Positions 8,322-17,122 of a stretch of 64,000 nt of DNA are shown piece after piece. This stretch comes from Chryseobacterium rhizosphaerae (GTDB lineage Bacteria > Bacteroidota > Bacteroidia > Flavobacteriales > Weeksellaceae). The translations under genes were made by a program, and so were the position numbers. Each line of letters starts with the position of its first letter. Within the stretch, counting starts at the first letter, position 1. The stretch covers positions 169,876-233,875 of the forward strand of contig NZ_QNUF01000006.1 of NCBI RefSeq assembly GCF_003385455.1. Reading direction: 5' to 3'. Under the pieces are notes generated by a model. It had not been told where the DNA came from and searched no databases. It worked only from the letters and a program-made list of their open reading frames with translations.

Positions 8322-8442
8322 TGTGACTGTTTTATTGTTAAATACTATTTTTGAGTCCTTGCATTATATTTCAAAACTTTTCTCGTGTTCTAAAACACAT
8401 AACTTGTCTAAAGTTTCAACCGATTCAATACACCTCGTCATA

Positions 8443-9426
8443 TCAGGATTCTATATCAGGATAAGTATGGATTGGAAATTCAGAAGGTATATACCGAACA
8501 GTATCCCCATTATACCAGTCATCCAGCCCGGTTATATTCAGCAATATATGGTATACATAGTTCTCTGTTTCCTTCTGATAAATACCAAAATCAGGTAAGT
8601 CCTTTTGTATAGCATCCATTTCTTCCACATAGGAATCATGAATACGTTCAGTTTCCTGCATAGCCTCTTCAAGAGATAGTTTATTCTGATGCATTAGTAC
8701 CAGAATATGGTTACACACTTCAAACTGGCCGTCAGCCATTTCTTTTTCTAATGTATACCAATCATTCTGGATAGACATAATCCTACACAACAATGTTCTA
8801 AGGCGCATGATAACAGGATGTTCTATAATAATCTTTGGCAACATAAAGTTGGTGCCGGCTTCAATCATATCTCCATAGACATACATTGCAATAGTATACT
8901 CCCTCATAAATTGTAGTCGCAATAAACTTGGATAACGGCCTTCGAGACGGTAAGGAGCTTCCTCCATGATGCCATAAGTTGTATAACGATACAAGTTTTT
9001 GGCCAGTCGCTCCATCCATTCAGAAGGCATATAAGTAAGGAATTCATCTCTGCATTTTGCAATCTGCCAGTACAGACCAATGTCAGTTGATTTAGGAGTA
9101 TCCCCCAACATTACTCCTATAATACGGTCCCTCTCTATGGCCACTTTATCTACCGGCCAACGTTCATAGTAATCATCATATAAAGTAAGCCATATAAAGA
9201 AACGCGCTATCGGTCGGAGATGGTCAATATTGGTAGTTGTGGGTGACATCCAGGATGCTCCATTAGCCAAATTATGTCCTTTTATTTTTTCTGAGGCTTC
9301 GCTCATAAAGGGTTTATAATCTTCAACCAGCCACTGTCGTTCTTCTTCAGTAAAATAATAGGGATGAGCTGGAGCAATATGAGGCCATGGATATTTAAGA
9401 CGTGGCATATTTAATTTTCGTTGCAT
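8443..9426 (-). CDS. Class I terpene synthase (paralogue 2)
   Basis: 327 residues. Metal-binding motifs are intact: DDYYE (84-88) and NDWYTLEKE (221-229), plus Arg311-Tyr312 near the C-terminus. The shared N-terminal YPWPH segment and the FGIYQKETENYVYH helix show common descent with the neighbours, although overall identity looks modest, so the three probably make different products. It is separated from paralogue 3 by 54 nt and from paralogue 1 by 121 nt, consistent with one transcript. Predicted to be catalytically competent. Confidence 0.88.
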   Translation of the reverse strand: MQRKLNMPRLKYPWPHIAPAHPYYFTEEERQWLVEDYKPFMSEASEKIKGHNLANGASWMSPTTTNIDHLRPIARFFIWLTLYDDYYERWPVDKVAIERDRIIGVMLGDTPKSTDIGLYWQIAKCRDEFLTYMPSEWMERLAKNLYRYTTYGIMEEAPYRLEGRYPSLLRLQFMREYTIAMYVYGDMIEAGTNFMLPKIIIEHPVIMRLRTLLCRIMSIQNDWYTLEKEMADGQFEVCNHILVLMHQNKLSLEEAMQETERIHDSYVEEMDAIQKDLPDFGIYQKETENYVYHILLNITGLDDWYNGDTVRYIPSEFPIHTYPDIES

Positions 9427-9480
9427 GATTTTTTTATATTAATATTAAAAAATATTGAATTGATACACGAACATCCTTCT

Positions 9481-10503
9481 TTATTGAATTTGTTCTTTGC
9501 CCAATCTTTCCTTCAGTTCTAATGCACTTGGAAATTCAGTTCTGTTATAACGGTCAAGTTTAGTAGAAATATTTTTCCAACCACTGAGGACCATACTCAT
9601 ATAATGCACCCAATTAACAACAGCTTCCTGCCAGATACCAAAATCAGGAAGAGAGGCTTGCAGGGCTATAAATTCTTTCAGGTCTTCATTATGTAACCGC
9701 AGATCTTCCAGACAGGCCATTTCTAGTGAGACTTGTTGTTCATTTTGGATTACTTTCACAATGTTATAATAAATGCTATCTGTAGCTTCATCTTTTACAA
9801 CGGATTGTACTTCATTGAAAAAAGTGACCAGATGACAGGCCAAAGCTTGGAGGCGGCGAATTACCGGATGTTCATGTATTTCCGGAGGCAGAACAATACC
9901 CGTTTCTACTTCTGTGAGTTGTAAGAAAGGATATAAGCAGATGGAGTCCTCCCTCAAAGCAATACACTCCGTTACCGTTGGGAACATCTTACTTTTCTTA
10001 TACTTCAGCTCTCTTTCCAAGCCGACAAAATACCTATTGATCATTTGACTGAAGCGCAAAATTGACTCTTCCGGAATGAATTGCAGCAGCTCTTTTCTCA
10101 ATGAAGACAGCATAGCTCCTAAAGGTATGGCTGATTCTGCAGCGCTTAGTTTACCATTCAGTATTGCAATAGATTGAGTACGTACATATTCAATATCCTC
10201 GGGTTCACTTTCTTCATAAAGATCATCATTATACAACGTCCAAAGCATTAACCTGCAAATGGGTTGAAATCGTTCAGCTGACGCTGTAGGGAACCACTGG
10301 GCAGCAATATGGGCTGTCTTGGTTTTTTTGTACTTTTTGCGCAGATCAGAATTCTTTTCATAAAGCCATAGATATTCTCCGTCGATCCACTGATTCTCAG
10401 TAATCTCCTGTAATTGATCAGCGTGGGGATTTTTTAATGTTGGGAATGGATACTTGAACTTATTGCGAAGCAGTTCAAGAGTGTTAAAATTTTCATTGCT
10501 CAT
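9481..10503 (-). CDS. Terpene synthase family protein with altered NSE motif (paralogue 3)
   Basis: 340 residues. The first metal motif is good (NDDLYE, 92-97), but the second reads NEVQSVVKD (230-238): Asp231 is replaced by Glu and the metal ligand Glu238 by Asp. The Arg-Tyr pair is kept (318-319), displaced into DRYNR. The first position of the transcript in a three-gene tandem array and the relaxed NSE motif suggest changed substrate handling or loss of activity; sequence alone cannot decide. The A/T-rich upstream region contains a TATATTTG box on - at 10656-10649 that could be the promoter -7 element. Confidence 0.82.
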   Translation of the reverse strand: MSNENFNTLELLRNKFKYPFPTLKNPHADQLQEITENQWIDGEYLWLYEKNSDLRKKYKKTKTAHIAAQWFPTASAERFQPICRLMLWTLYNDDLYEESEPEDIEYVRTQSIAILNGKLSAAESAIPLGAMLSSLRKELLQFIPEESILRFSQMINRYFVGLERELKYKKSKMFPTVTECIALREDSICLYPFLQLTEVETGIVLPPEIHEHPVIRRLQALACHLVTFFNEVQSVVKDEATDSIYYNIVKVIQNEQQVSLEMACLEDLRLHNEDLKEFIALQASLPDFGIWQEAVVNWVHYMSMVLSGWKNISTKLDRYNRTEFPSALELKERLGKEQIQ

Positions 10504-10956
10504 GATTGTATGTTTTAATGGTTTTTGTTTTTCAGAGAATATGTGATATTATTTAAAATACAGTTTCTTATTTATAAAGATCTCCCATATTAAAAAAACA
10601 ACATATCGCACTCGCTACCAACCAGATACAATCATGAATAATATAAATCAAATATATATTTTTTTATGATTATTGTACTATAAAAATATTTTTTTAATTA
10701 AAAACAAATAGCCATCGAGATTAAAACCTTATTAATTTATTAAAACTCTAATTATCAGATACAGAATTTCAGCTATTCAAAGCACCAAAAACAAGAGGTG
10801 TAGTCAGTAATACTATCAAGTCTCTTAGCATTCTGGGATTCTTCAGCTACTTCCTCTACCCCAATATCCTCGATCTCCTTTATACCAACAATATAAAAAA
10901 AACGGAATCAGATGGTAATCCGATTCCGTTTTTAGAATATTTAATCTGTTGAAAGA
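10504..10956. other. Intergenic region, A/T-rich, with terminator at its left end
   Basis: 453 bases upstream of the terpene synthases (in transcription) and downstream of the OmpH-like gene. It holds a hairpin terminator at 10898-10933 and a possible -7 box for the terpene genes on -. Both strands show a roughly 40-57 codon open stretch in 10765-10956 but without a start codon. No gene is called. Confidence 0.6.
10898..10933. terminator. Intrinsic terminator after the OmpH-like gene
   Basis: Perfect 12-bp stem AAAAACGGAATC / GATTCCGTTTTT (10898-10909 with 10922-10933), T-rich on both sides, about 25 nt past the stop codon of the minus-strand OmpH-like gene. Confidence 0.85.
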
Positions 10957-11529
10957 TTATTTAGATTTTGCAGCAGGCTTAGAAGTTGTTACTGTCCCGC
11001 CTAATTTAGCTTTTACACTATCAGTAATATCCTCACTCCCATCTGTGTAGATAAGATTGTTGTTACCCTGTGAAGCTGTATCAAATACAAAGTTCAGACT
11101 TTTTTCTTTTGCTACTGCTAAAATAGCTCCACGTACTTTTTGCTGTAATGGAACCAACAGTTCATTTTGTTTTGCTGAAATCTCCTTACCGGCTTGCGTT
11201 CTTGCTGTTTCTACTTTTTTTCCTAAAACATCTAATTCAGTCTGCGCTGCCATCAGTTCCTTAGTCACTGATTCTTTATTCGCTTCCGTCAATGTTTTTT
11301 CTTTATCTTGTGCTACTTTCAGTTTAGCTTGATAGTCACCGATTAACTTTTCAACTTCAGCTTGCTTGGTTTTAGTAAGGTTATCAATCGTTGCACTTAT
11401 CGTTTTTACCTCAGGCAAGCTTGAGAAAACTTCATCAGTATTTACGCTACCTATTTTTTGCTGAGCATGTACAGTATTTGCGCTAAGCGCTAATACTGCT
11501 GTAATAAAAAGGGCTTTAATTAAATTCAT
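10957..11529 (-). CDS. OmpH/Skp-family periplasmic chaperone
   Basis: 190 residues from the ATG giving MNLIKALF. Signal peptide with cleavage after VHAQ, then the family opening KIGSVNTDEVFSSLPEV, a long Lys/Glu/Gln-rich coiled-coil arm (about 45-125) and the closing strand region GAILAVAKEKSLNFVFDTAS. Skp-type trimers hold unfolded outer-membrane proteins in the periplasm. Bacteroidota usually encode more than one copy; this one stands alone rather than beside bamA. Eleven upstream codons (KSKKNN...) are open but precede the signal peptide, so I use the later start. Confidence 0.87.
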   Translation of the reverse strand: MNLIKALFITAVLALSANTVHAQQKIGSVNTDEVFSSLPEVKTISATIDNLTKTKQAEVEKLIGDYQAKLKVAQDKEKTLTEANKESVTKELMAAQTELDVLGKKVETARTQAGKEISAKQNELLVPLQQKVRGAILAVAKEKSLNFVFDTASQGNNNLIYTDGSEDITDSVKAKLGGTVTTSKPAAKSK

Positions 11530-11609
11530 TTTGTTTAAAAAATTGTTTTTTTTCGACTTCAAATATAATCCAAATTTTTATTAGTTATCTTCAGACTTCT
11601 AAGAATAAA

Positions 11610-11635
11610 AAACCTTCCCGGAAATGAGAAGGTTT
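11610..11635 (-). terminator. Terminator after aceA
   Basis: Stem AAACCTTC / GAAGGTTT followed on the minus strand by a run of six T, 26 nt past the aceA stop codon. Confidence 0.75.
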
Positions 11636-11661
11636 AGTATCAAAAAATATGGAAAAAATGA

Positions 11662-12942
11662 CTAATGAAACTGAGCCGTTTCTGTAGAATCTTTCATAGC
11701 TACGGTAGCTGAAGAACCGTTTGTCACAACATTCTGTACTTCATCAAAATAGCCTGTTCCTACAAAAGACTGGTGCTTCACCGCTCTGAATCCTTTTTGT
11801 TGCAGTGCAAACTCACGCTCCTGAAGTTCTGAATATCCGGCCATTCCTCTTTCTTTGTAAGCTAGGGCCAATTCAAACATTGCTGTGTTCAGGGCATGGA
11901 ATCCTGCCAGTGTGATAAACTGGAATTTATAGCCCAATTTTGCCAGTTCTTCACGGAAAGTAGACATCTCCTCAACGTTTAGCTTTGCTGCCCAATTGAA
12001 TGAAGGTGAACAGTTGTAAGCCAGCATCTTTCCAGGGAATTTTGCGTGAATTCCTTCAGCGAATTTTCTTGCCTGTTCCAAATCCGGATTTGAAGTTTCC
12101 ATCCAGATTAAATCCGCATAAGGTGCATAGGACAGCCCCCTGTCTATACCCTGTTCTACACCATTTCTTACCACATAAAACCCTTCAGAGGTTCTTTCCC
12201 CTGTGACGAATTTTTTATCTCTGTCATCAATATCTGATGTTAATAAGTCAGCTGCATCAGCATCTGTTCTCGCAATGATAAGGCTTGGCACCCCTAAAAC
12301 ATCTGCAGCAAGACGTGCAGCAATCAACTTGTTAATAGCTTCCTGTGTAGGAACCAGTACTTTTCCTCCCAAGTGTCCGCATTTTTTAGCTGAAGAAAGC
12401 TGATCTTCAAAATGAACTCCTGCAGCTCCTGCTTCGATCATTTGCTTCATCAGTTCAAAGGCATTTAGATTTCCTCCAAAACCGGCTTCTGCATCTGCAA
12501 TGATAGGAACAAGATATTCTTTATCTCCGTTTCCGCTTACAGACTGTACCTGATCTGCTCTTAATAAAGCATTATTTATTTTCTTCACCACAGAAGGCAC
12601 TGAATTAGCAGGGTATAAAGACTGGTCCGGATACATTTCTCCTGATAAGTTAGCATCTGCTGCTACCTGCCAGCCAGAAAGATAAATAGCTTCCAACCCG
12701 GCATCCACTTCCTGAACCGCCTGGTTACCTGTAAGGGCCCCTAGACCGGCAATATAATCCTGGTTATTTAATTTATCCCAGAATTTTTTAGACATTTCTG
12801 TCGCAATGGTATAATCAATCTTATAAGAGCCTCTGAGTTTTAAAACTTCTTCAGCAGTATAAGGTCTTTTTACTCCGTTCCAACGTGGGTTTGTTAGCCA
12901 ATCTTGCTCTATAGCCTGGATTTGTTCTTGTTTAGATTTCAT
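11662..12942 (-). CDS. aceA: Isocitrate lyase
   Basis: 426 residues. Splits isocitrate into glyoxylate and succinate, the first step of the glyoxylate shunt. The active-site loop KKCGHLGG (186-193, catalytic Cys188) and the upstream [12 protein letters not shown] and GVHFEDQ strands are intact, as is the later [10 protein letters not shown] segment. Length matches the short bacterial ICL class. It follows aceB on the same strand after a 146-nt spacer, so the pair may be one operon or have two promoters. Near-certain identification. Confidence 0.97.
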   Translation of the reverse strand: MKSKQEQIQAIEQDWLTNPRWNGVKRPYTAEEVLKLRGSYKIDYTIATEMSKKFWDKLNNQDYIAGLGALTGNQAVQEVDAGLEAIYLSGWQVAADANLSGEMYPDQSLYPANSVPSVVKKINNALLRADQVQSVSGNGDKEYLVPIIADAEAGFGGNLNAFELMKQMIEAGAAGVHFEDQLSSAKKCGHLGGKVLVPTQEAINKLIAARLAADVLGVPSLIIARTDADAADLLTSDIDDRDKKFVTGERTSEGFYVVRNGVEQGIDRGLSYAPYADLIWMETSNPDLEQARKFAEGIHAKFPGKMLAYNCSPSFNWAAKLNVEEMSTFREELAKLGYKFQFITLAGFHALNTAMFELALAYKERGMAGYSELQEREFALQQKGFRAVKHQSFVGTGYFDEVQNVVTNGSSATVAMKDSTETAQFH

Positions 12943-13088
12943 AATATTTGGATTTTGTTAATTTTGGATTAGGGATGAGTAGTCAGGTAATAGGAGCCAG
13001 AGTCTTGAGTATGGTTGTCAGTTGATAGTTGATAAGTCACACTCATTTAGGTGTATCACTACAACGCTCTCACGCTCTTACCCTCAAA

Positions 13089-14663
13089 CTAAATAAAAGG
13101 ATATGCTTTTAAGGTTAAAAATTCTTCAAAGTTTTCTGAGAAAATCAATTCATTGAAAAGTTCTTTGGCCAGATTAAATTTTCCGGTTTTGAAACGGTTT
13201 TCTCCCACGTAGTTTTCAATATTCTCCATTTCTTCGGTTTCCCATTGCAGGACCATACTTCGGGTCAATGTTCTGTCACCGCTTAAAACCGCTTCATTTT
13301 TCAACCACTGCCAGATCTGGGTTCTGGAAATTTCTGCGGTGGCCGCGTCTTCCATCAGATTGTATATGGCTGCTGCACCGGTTCCCATTAGCCAGCTTTC
13401 AAGGTAAAGAATTCCTACATTGATATTTTTTCTGACTCCTTTTTCTGTTATTTCTCCTTTAGGAATTTCCAGGAGGTCTGTTTCTTTGATATGGTATTCA
13501 AATTTTTTATCGATCTGATTCTTTTCAGGCATATACTGATCAAAAATCTCTTTTGCCACCGTAACCAATGCAGGGTGTGCTACCCAGGTTCCATCGTGTC
13601 CGTTCTTTACTTCACGTTCTTTATCGCTTCTTACTTTTTCAAAAGCAATTCTATTGGCTTCATCATCATCTTTTACCGGAATCTGAGCAGCCATTCCTCC
13701 AATGGCATGAACATTTCTTTTATGGCATATTTCAATAACCCTTTTTGAGTAGGCACTCATAAAAGGAGACGTCATTGTTACCTGATCTCTATCCGGAACA
13801 ATAAACTCAGGAAGGTTTCTTAGTTTCTTGATATAGGAAAAAATATAATCCCATCTTCCACAGTTCAGACCTGCGCTGTGCTCTTTTAACTCATATAGAA
13901 TTTCATCAATCTGGAAGGAAGCGGTGATTGTTTCAATCAGAACAGTTGCTTTAATCGTTCCCTGAGGAATTTCCAGATAATTCTGGGCGAATACAAAAAC
14001 ATCATTCCACCAACGGGCTTCTTTATAATGCTCCAGCTTTGGAAGATAAAAGTAAGGACCACTTCCTTTTTCCAAAAGATTCTTTACATTTCTGAAAAAA
14101 TAAATACCAAAATCAGTCAGTGAGCCTGATGCTTCTTCTCCATTGATCTCAATATGCTTTTCTGGCAGGTGCAAGCCACGGGGGCGAACCAATAAAACAG
14201 CAGTTTTCTCATTCAGTTTATACGCCTTTCCATTTTCGTTGGTAAAATCAATTTTTCTGCTCACCGCATCGGAAAGATTAATTTGGCCTTCGATGCAGTT
14301 TTCCCATGTTGGCGAGCTGCTGTCTTCAAAATCAGCCATAAATGTATGAGCTCCGGAATTCAATGCATTGATAATCATTTTCCGGTCAACCGGTCCTGTA
14401 ATTTCTACTCTTCGGTCCAGCAAATCCTCCGGTAATGATGCACAAGTCCAGTTTCCATTTCTGATCTCTTCCGTCTCATATAAAAATTTTGGAAGAATAC
14501 CTTTGTCGAATTCCTGCTGAGTTTTTTTCCTTTCTTTTAAAAGTTCCAGTCTTTTATCATTAAAATTTTGATGAAGTGCTGTCAGAAAGTCCAACAAATC
14601 CGGAGTTAAAATTTCTTCAAACTGCTTCTGAGTCTTTATTTTTAATTGAGCCTGCGTTTCCAT
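13089..14663 (-). CDS. aceB: Malate synthase A
   Basis: 524 residues from the ATG at 14663 (METQAQLK). Condenses glyoxylate with acetyl-CoA to malate. Visible blocks are GPVDRKMIINALNSGAHTFM.DFEDS, LLVRPRGLHLPEKH, the signature HSAGLNCGRWDYIFS (catalytic Arg/Glu region) and the C-terminal GAAAIYNLMEDAATAEISR with the catalytic Asp. An earlier in-frame start at 14714 would lie upstream of a TATGTTTG promoter box (14699-14692 on -), which argues for the chosen start. Head of the aceB-aceA unit, divergent from a RamB/ScfR-type regulator. Confidence 0.96.
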   Translation of the reverse strand: METQAQLKIKTQKQFEEILTPDLLDFLTALHQNFNDKRLELLKERKKTQQEFDKGILPKFLYETEEIRNGNWTCASLPEDLLDRRVEITGPVDRKMIINALNSGAHTFMADFEDSSSPTWENCIEGQINLSDAVSRKIDFTNENGKAYKLNEKTAVLLVRPRGLHLPEKHIEINGEEASGSLTDFGIYFFRNVKNLLEKGSGPYFYLPKLEHYKEARWWNDVFVFAQNYLEIPQGTIKATVLIETITASFQIDEILYELKEHSAGLNCGRWDYIFSYIKKLRNLPEFIVPDRDQVTMTSPFMSAYSKRVIEICHKRNVHAIGGMAAQIPVKDDDEANRIAFEKVRSDKEREVKNGHDGTWVAHPALVTVAKEIFDQYMPEKNQIDKKFEYHIKETDLLEIPKGEITEKGVRKNINVGILYLESWLMGTGAAAIYNLMEDAATAEISRTQIWQWLKNEAVLSGDRTLTRSMVLQWETEEMENIENYVGENRFKTGKFNLAKELFNELIFSENFEEFLTLKAYPFI

Positions 14664-14691
14664 AACTTGTTGATTTTGTGATTTGATGTTA

Positions 14692-14699
14692 CAAACATA
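14692..14699 (-). promoter_or_regulatory. Candidate -7 promoter box of aceB
   Basis: TATGTTTG on the minus strand fits the flavobacterial TAnnTTTG consensus. TTG at 14716-14714 could be the -33 element, although the 14-nt spacing is short. It would place the transcript start near 14687, about 24 nt before the aceB ATG. Confidence 0.5.
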
Positions 14700-14718
14700 A
14701 ATAAAAATTTTCACAATC

Positions 14719-14732
14719 AGCGAACGTTCGCT
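14719..14732. promoter_or_regulatory. Perfect palindrome AGCGAACGTTCGCT, likely operator
   Basis: A fully symmetric 14-mer just upstream of the aceB promoter. It shares GCGAA/TTCGC half sites with the second palindrome next to the regulator gene, which suggests the same dimeric protein binds both. Confidence 0.6.
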
Positions 14733-14752
14733 AATTTATTTTAAAAATTATT

Positions 14753-14768
14753 ATGCGAATAATCGCAT
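14753..14768. promoter_or_regulatory. Interrupted palindrome ATGCGA-ATAA-TCGCAT, likely operator
   Basis: Six-bp arms around a 4-nt centre, 20 nt from the first palindrome. It lies at the expected -33 position of the regulator promoter (TATATTTG at 14778-14785, ATG at 14790), consistent with autoregulation. Confidence 0.55.
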
Positions 14769-14777
14769 CCAATTATT

Positions 14778-14785
14778 TATATTTG
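14778..14785 (+). promoter_or_regulatory. Candidate -7 promoter box of the regulator gene
   Basis: TATATTTG matches TAnnTTTG and ends 4 nt before the ATG, so the mRNA would start at or near the start codon and be leaderless. No TTG is seen at -33; the interrupted palindrome occupies that place. Confidence 0.45.
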
Positions 14786-14789
14786 AGTA

Positions 14790-16262
14790 ATGAATCCAGA
14801 AAGTGACTTTATCAAAACAGTTTTCGGGCTAAAGCTGAAGCAACAGAGACAAAAGAAAAATTGGTCTCTCCAGGATCTTGCAGTAAAAACCGGATTATCA
14901 AAATCTTACCTCAACGAAATTGAAAACGGAAAAAAATATCCTAAACACGATAAAATCATCCAGCTTTCTGATGCCTTGAACTGTACTTTTGATGATCTGG
15001 TATCCACAAAACTGGATAAAAGCTTAGCACCATTCAATGAAATACTGCAATCTGATTTTTTCAAAGAGGTTCCCCTGGAATTGTTTGGGATCAATAAAAA
15101 TAATCTTATCAGTATCATCAGTGATGCTCCTAAAAAAGTAACTGCTTTTATCAATGCCCTGATTGAAATTTCCCAAAACTATAATTTAGGAAAAGAAAGG
15201 TTTTATTTTGCCGTATTGAGGTCTTTTCAAGAGTTGTATGATAATTATTTCCCGGACATAGAAGAAAAGGTCAACTTATTTACTCAAGAAAATCAATTGT
15301 ATATTGATAAAAATCTAAAGGCTGAAGCCCTGGAAAATATTCTCATGGAAAAATTCAGTTATCAAATTCAATCTGAAGATTTCGACCAGTATGGAACCCT
15401 GGATAATCTCCGGTCTTTATTTGTGCCTGAAAAAAAATTATTGCTGCTCAACAAAAAACTTGAAAAAGATCAGAAAACATTCATTCTTGCTAAAGAAATA
15501 GCCTTCAATGTACTGGACTTAAGGGTTCGTCCAAATACTTATTCATGGCTTGATTTCGGAAGTTTTGAAGAAATTCTTAATAATTTTTATGCGTCTTATT
15601 TCGCCGGAGCTTTATTAATATCTAAAGACCCTGTCATTGAAAAAACTTCAGATTTTTTTAAGCAAAATAAATGGGAGCCTACAAATTTTGAGAATCTTAT
15701 CAACAGCTTTACCAACTCCCCGGAAACGTTCTATTACAGGTTAACCAATATTCTTTCCGCTGAAATGGGGATCAAGGACTTGTTTTACTTATGTCTGGTA
15801 AAGAAGAAAGATTCTGATAAAATACAGATTTTAAAAGAGCTTCACCTCAACCACCAACAGGCTCCCCATGCCAATGCTATGCATGAACATTACTGCAAAA
15901 GATGGATTGCAGTGAAAAACCTGCATCATTTAAAGGAAAATGAAACGTTGACAGATGCTCAAATCTCCCATTATAAAGATCAGGGGATAAGCTATCTGGT
16001 TATCTCAACTTCTCAAAAAAATCCTTTTTCTGACGGAAGCAACAGAAGCTACTGCCTCGGTATCTTATTGAACCCTCAGACTATTAAAAAAATAAGTTTT
16101 ATAAAATCTCCATCTTTAAAAACCATCAACGTGGGAGTGACCTGTGAATCCTGCAGTATTCCGGATTGTGAAGTAAGGCAAGCACCTCCTGTGCGGCTGG
16201 AAAAGGAACACTTTAATCTCAGTATGAAAAATGCTATTGAAAAGATCAGGAAAGAATTTTAG
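14790..16262 (+). CDS. XRE-family regulator of the RamB/ScfR (short-chain fatty acyl) type
   Basis: 490 residues. N-terminal HTH (about 12-68: LKQQRQKKNWSLQDLAVKTGLSKSYLNEIENGKKYP), then a middle region like the IrrE/ImmA-type domain and a C-terminal part ending with a Cys-rich segment (GVTCESCSIPDCEVR...APP) typical of this family. In Actinobacteria, RamB controls aceA/aceB and acetate genes, and ScfR responds to short acyl-CoA. Its position divergent from aceB, with paired palindromes between, makes a local glyoxylate-shunt regulator the natural reading. Ligand and sign of control are not visible. Confidence 0.87.
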   Translation: MNPESDFIKTVFGLKLKQQRQKKNWSLQDLAVKTGLSKSYLNEIENGKKYPKHDKIIQLSDALNCTFDDLVSTKLDKSLAPFNEILQSDFFKEVPLELFGINKNNLISIISDAPKKVTAFINALIEISQNYNLGKERFYFAVLRSFQELYDNYFPDIEEKVNLFTQENQLYIDKNLKAEALENILMEKFSYQIQSEDFDQYGTLDNLRSLFVPEKKLLLLNKKLEKDQKTFILAKEIAFNVLDLRVRPNTYSWLDFGSFEEILNNFYASYFAGALLISKDPVIEKTSDFFKQNKWEPTNFENLINSFTNSPETFYYRLTNILSAEMGIKDLFYLCLVKKKDSDKIQILKELHLNHQQAPHANAMHEHYCKRWIAVKNLHHLKENETLTDAQISHYKDQGISYLVISTSQKNPFSDGSNRSYCLGILLNPQTIKKISFIKSPSLKTINVGVTCESCSIPDCEVRQAPPVRLEKEHFNLSMKNAIEKIRKEF

Positions 16263-16362
16263 AGACTGAGACCTGGAGGATATGGAAGTTTAGGAGGATG
16301 AATAGTTTAAAAATGGTTATTTAGTGAAAAAACAATTTCCTAACTTAGCTAAAAACACCCCG

Positions 16363-17016
16363 ATGATGCTTGATTTATTATTCCCTAACCGATGCATCCA
16401 CTGCAACAGGATTATTGAACCTGATCTTTTGGTCTGCGACTTATGTTTTAACCAGATTCATTTCACCCATTATGATTATTTTGGAAATAATCTTATCAAA
16501 GAAAAATGCAGGCTACTCTTCCCCGTTGAGCATACTTATGCTTTGATACAATTTGAAGAAGAAGGGGTAAGCAGAAAAATCATTCATGAGCTCAAATACA
16601 GAAGCAGGGAAAAAACAGGAAAAATTCTGGCAGAATGGACTACAGAGCGTCTGGATTTTAAAGATGCAAAACCTGACCTGATGGTAAGCGTTCCTTTACA
16701 TCCAAAAAAACTGCGGGAAAGAGGTTACAATCAGCTGCATCTTTTCACAGAAACCCTATCCGGCTTTTATAAAATACCATTTGAGCATACCCTGATTAAA
16801 AGAAATCATTATTCAAAAGCCCAGGCCCTGAAGGACAAAAAGCACCGTCTTGAATCTGTCAACACATTTTCACTCAATACAGCGGTAACAGGAAAACACA
16901 TTTTACTTATTGATGATGTTTTTACAACAGGAAACACCGTTTCATCTATTGCATGGGAAATTTTAAAAGCCGGTGATAATAAAATAAGTGTGCTGATCAT
17001 GGCCGTAGATATTTAA
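16363..17016 (+). CDS. ComF-family phosphoribosyltransferase-like protein
   Basis: 217 residues from ATG 16363 (MMLDLLFPNRC). N-terminal zinc-finger CIHCN...CDLC, then a type I PRTase fold ending in the PRPP loop LLIDDVFTTGNT. ComF proteins are linked to DNA uptake/competence helicases, and in many bacteria the gene is orphan. A GTG at 16324 adds 13 residues without family support. It lies 61 nt after the RamB/ScfR-type gene with no visible terminator, so readthrough is possible. Confidence 0.85.
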   Translation: MMLDLLFPNRCIHCNRIIEPDLLVCDLCFNQIHFTHYDYFGNNLIKEKCRLLFPVEHTYALIQFEEEGVSRKIIHELKYRSREKTGKILAEWTTERLDFKDAKPDLMVSVPLHPKKLRERGYNQLHLFTETLSGFYKIPFEHTLIKRNHYSKAQALKDKKHRLESVNTFSLNTAVTGKHILLIDDVFTTGNTVSSIAWEILKAGDNKISVLIMAVDI

Positions 17017-17122
17017 TAATTGAAGTTCACTGATGACAACTTCCAGGCTCACCTTCTGAAATCTTACAAACTTCTTTCGTCCTCAAATTCTTTTTCTTAA
17101 TTTTCCGGAAAACTATATCATC

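Noticed and set aside
10765..10956. Open stretches of about 40 and 57 codons on both strands before the terpene genes
   Set aside because: Neither has a start codon; one runs through the terminator hairpin. At most gene remnants, and I could not name a family.
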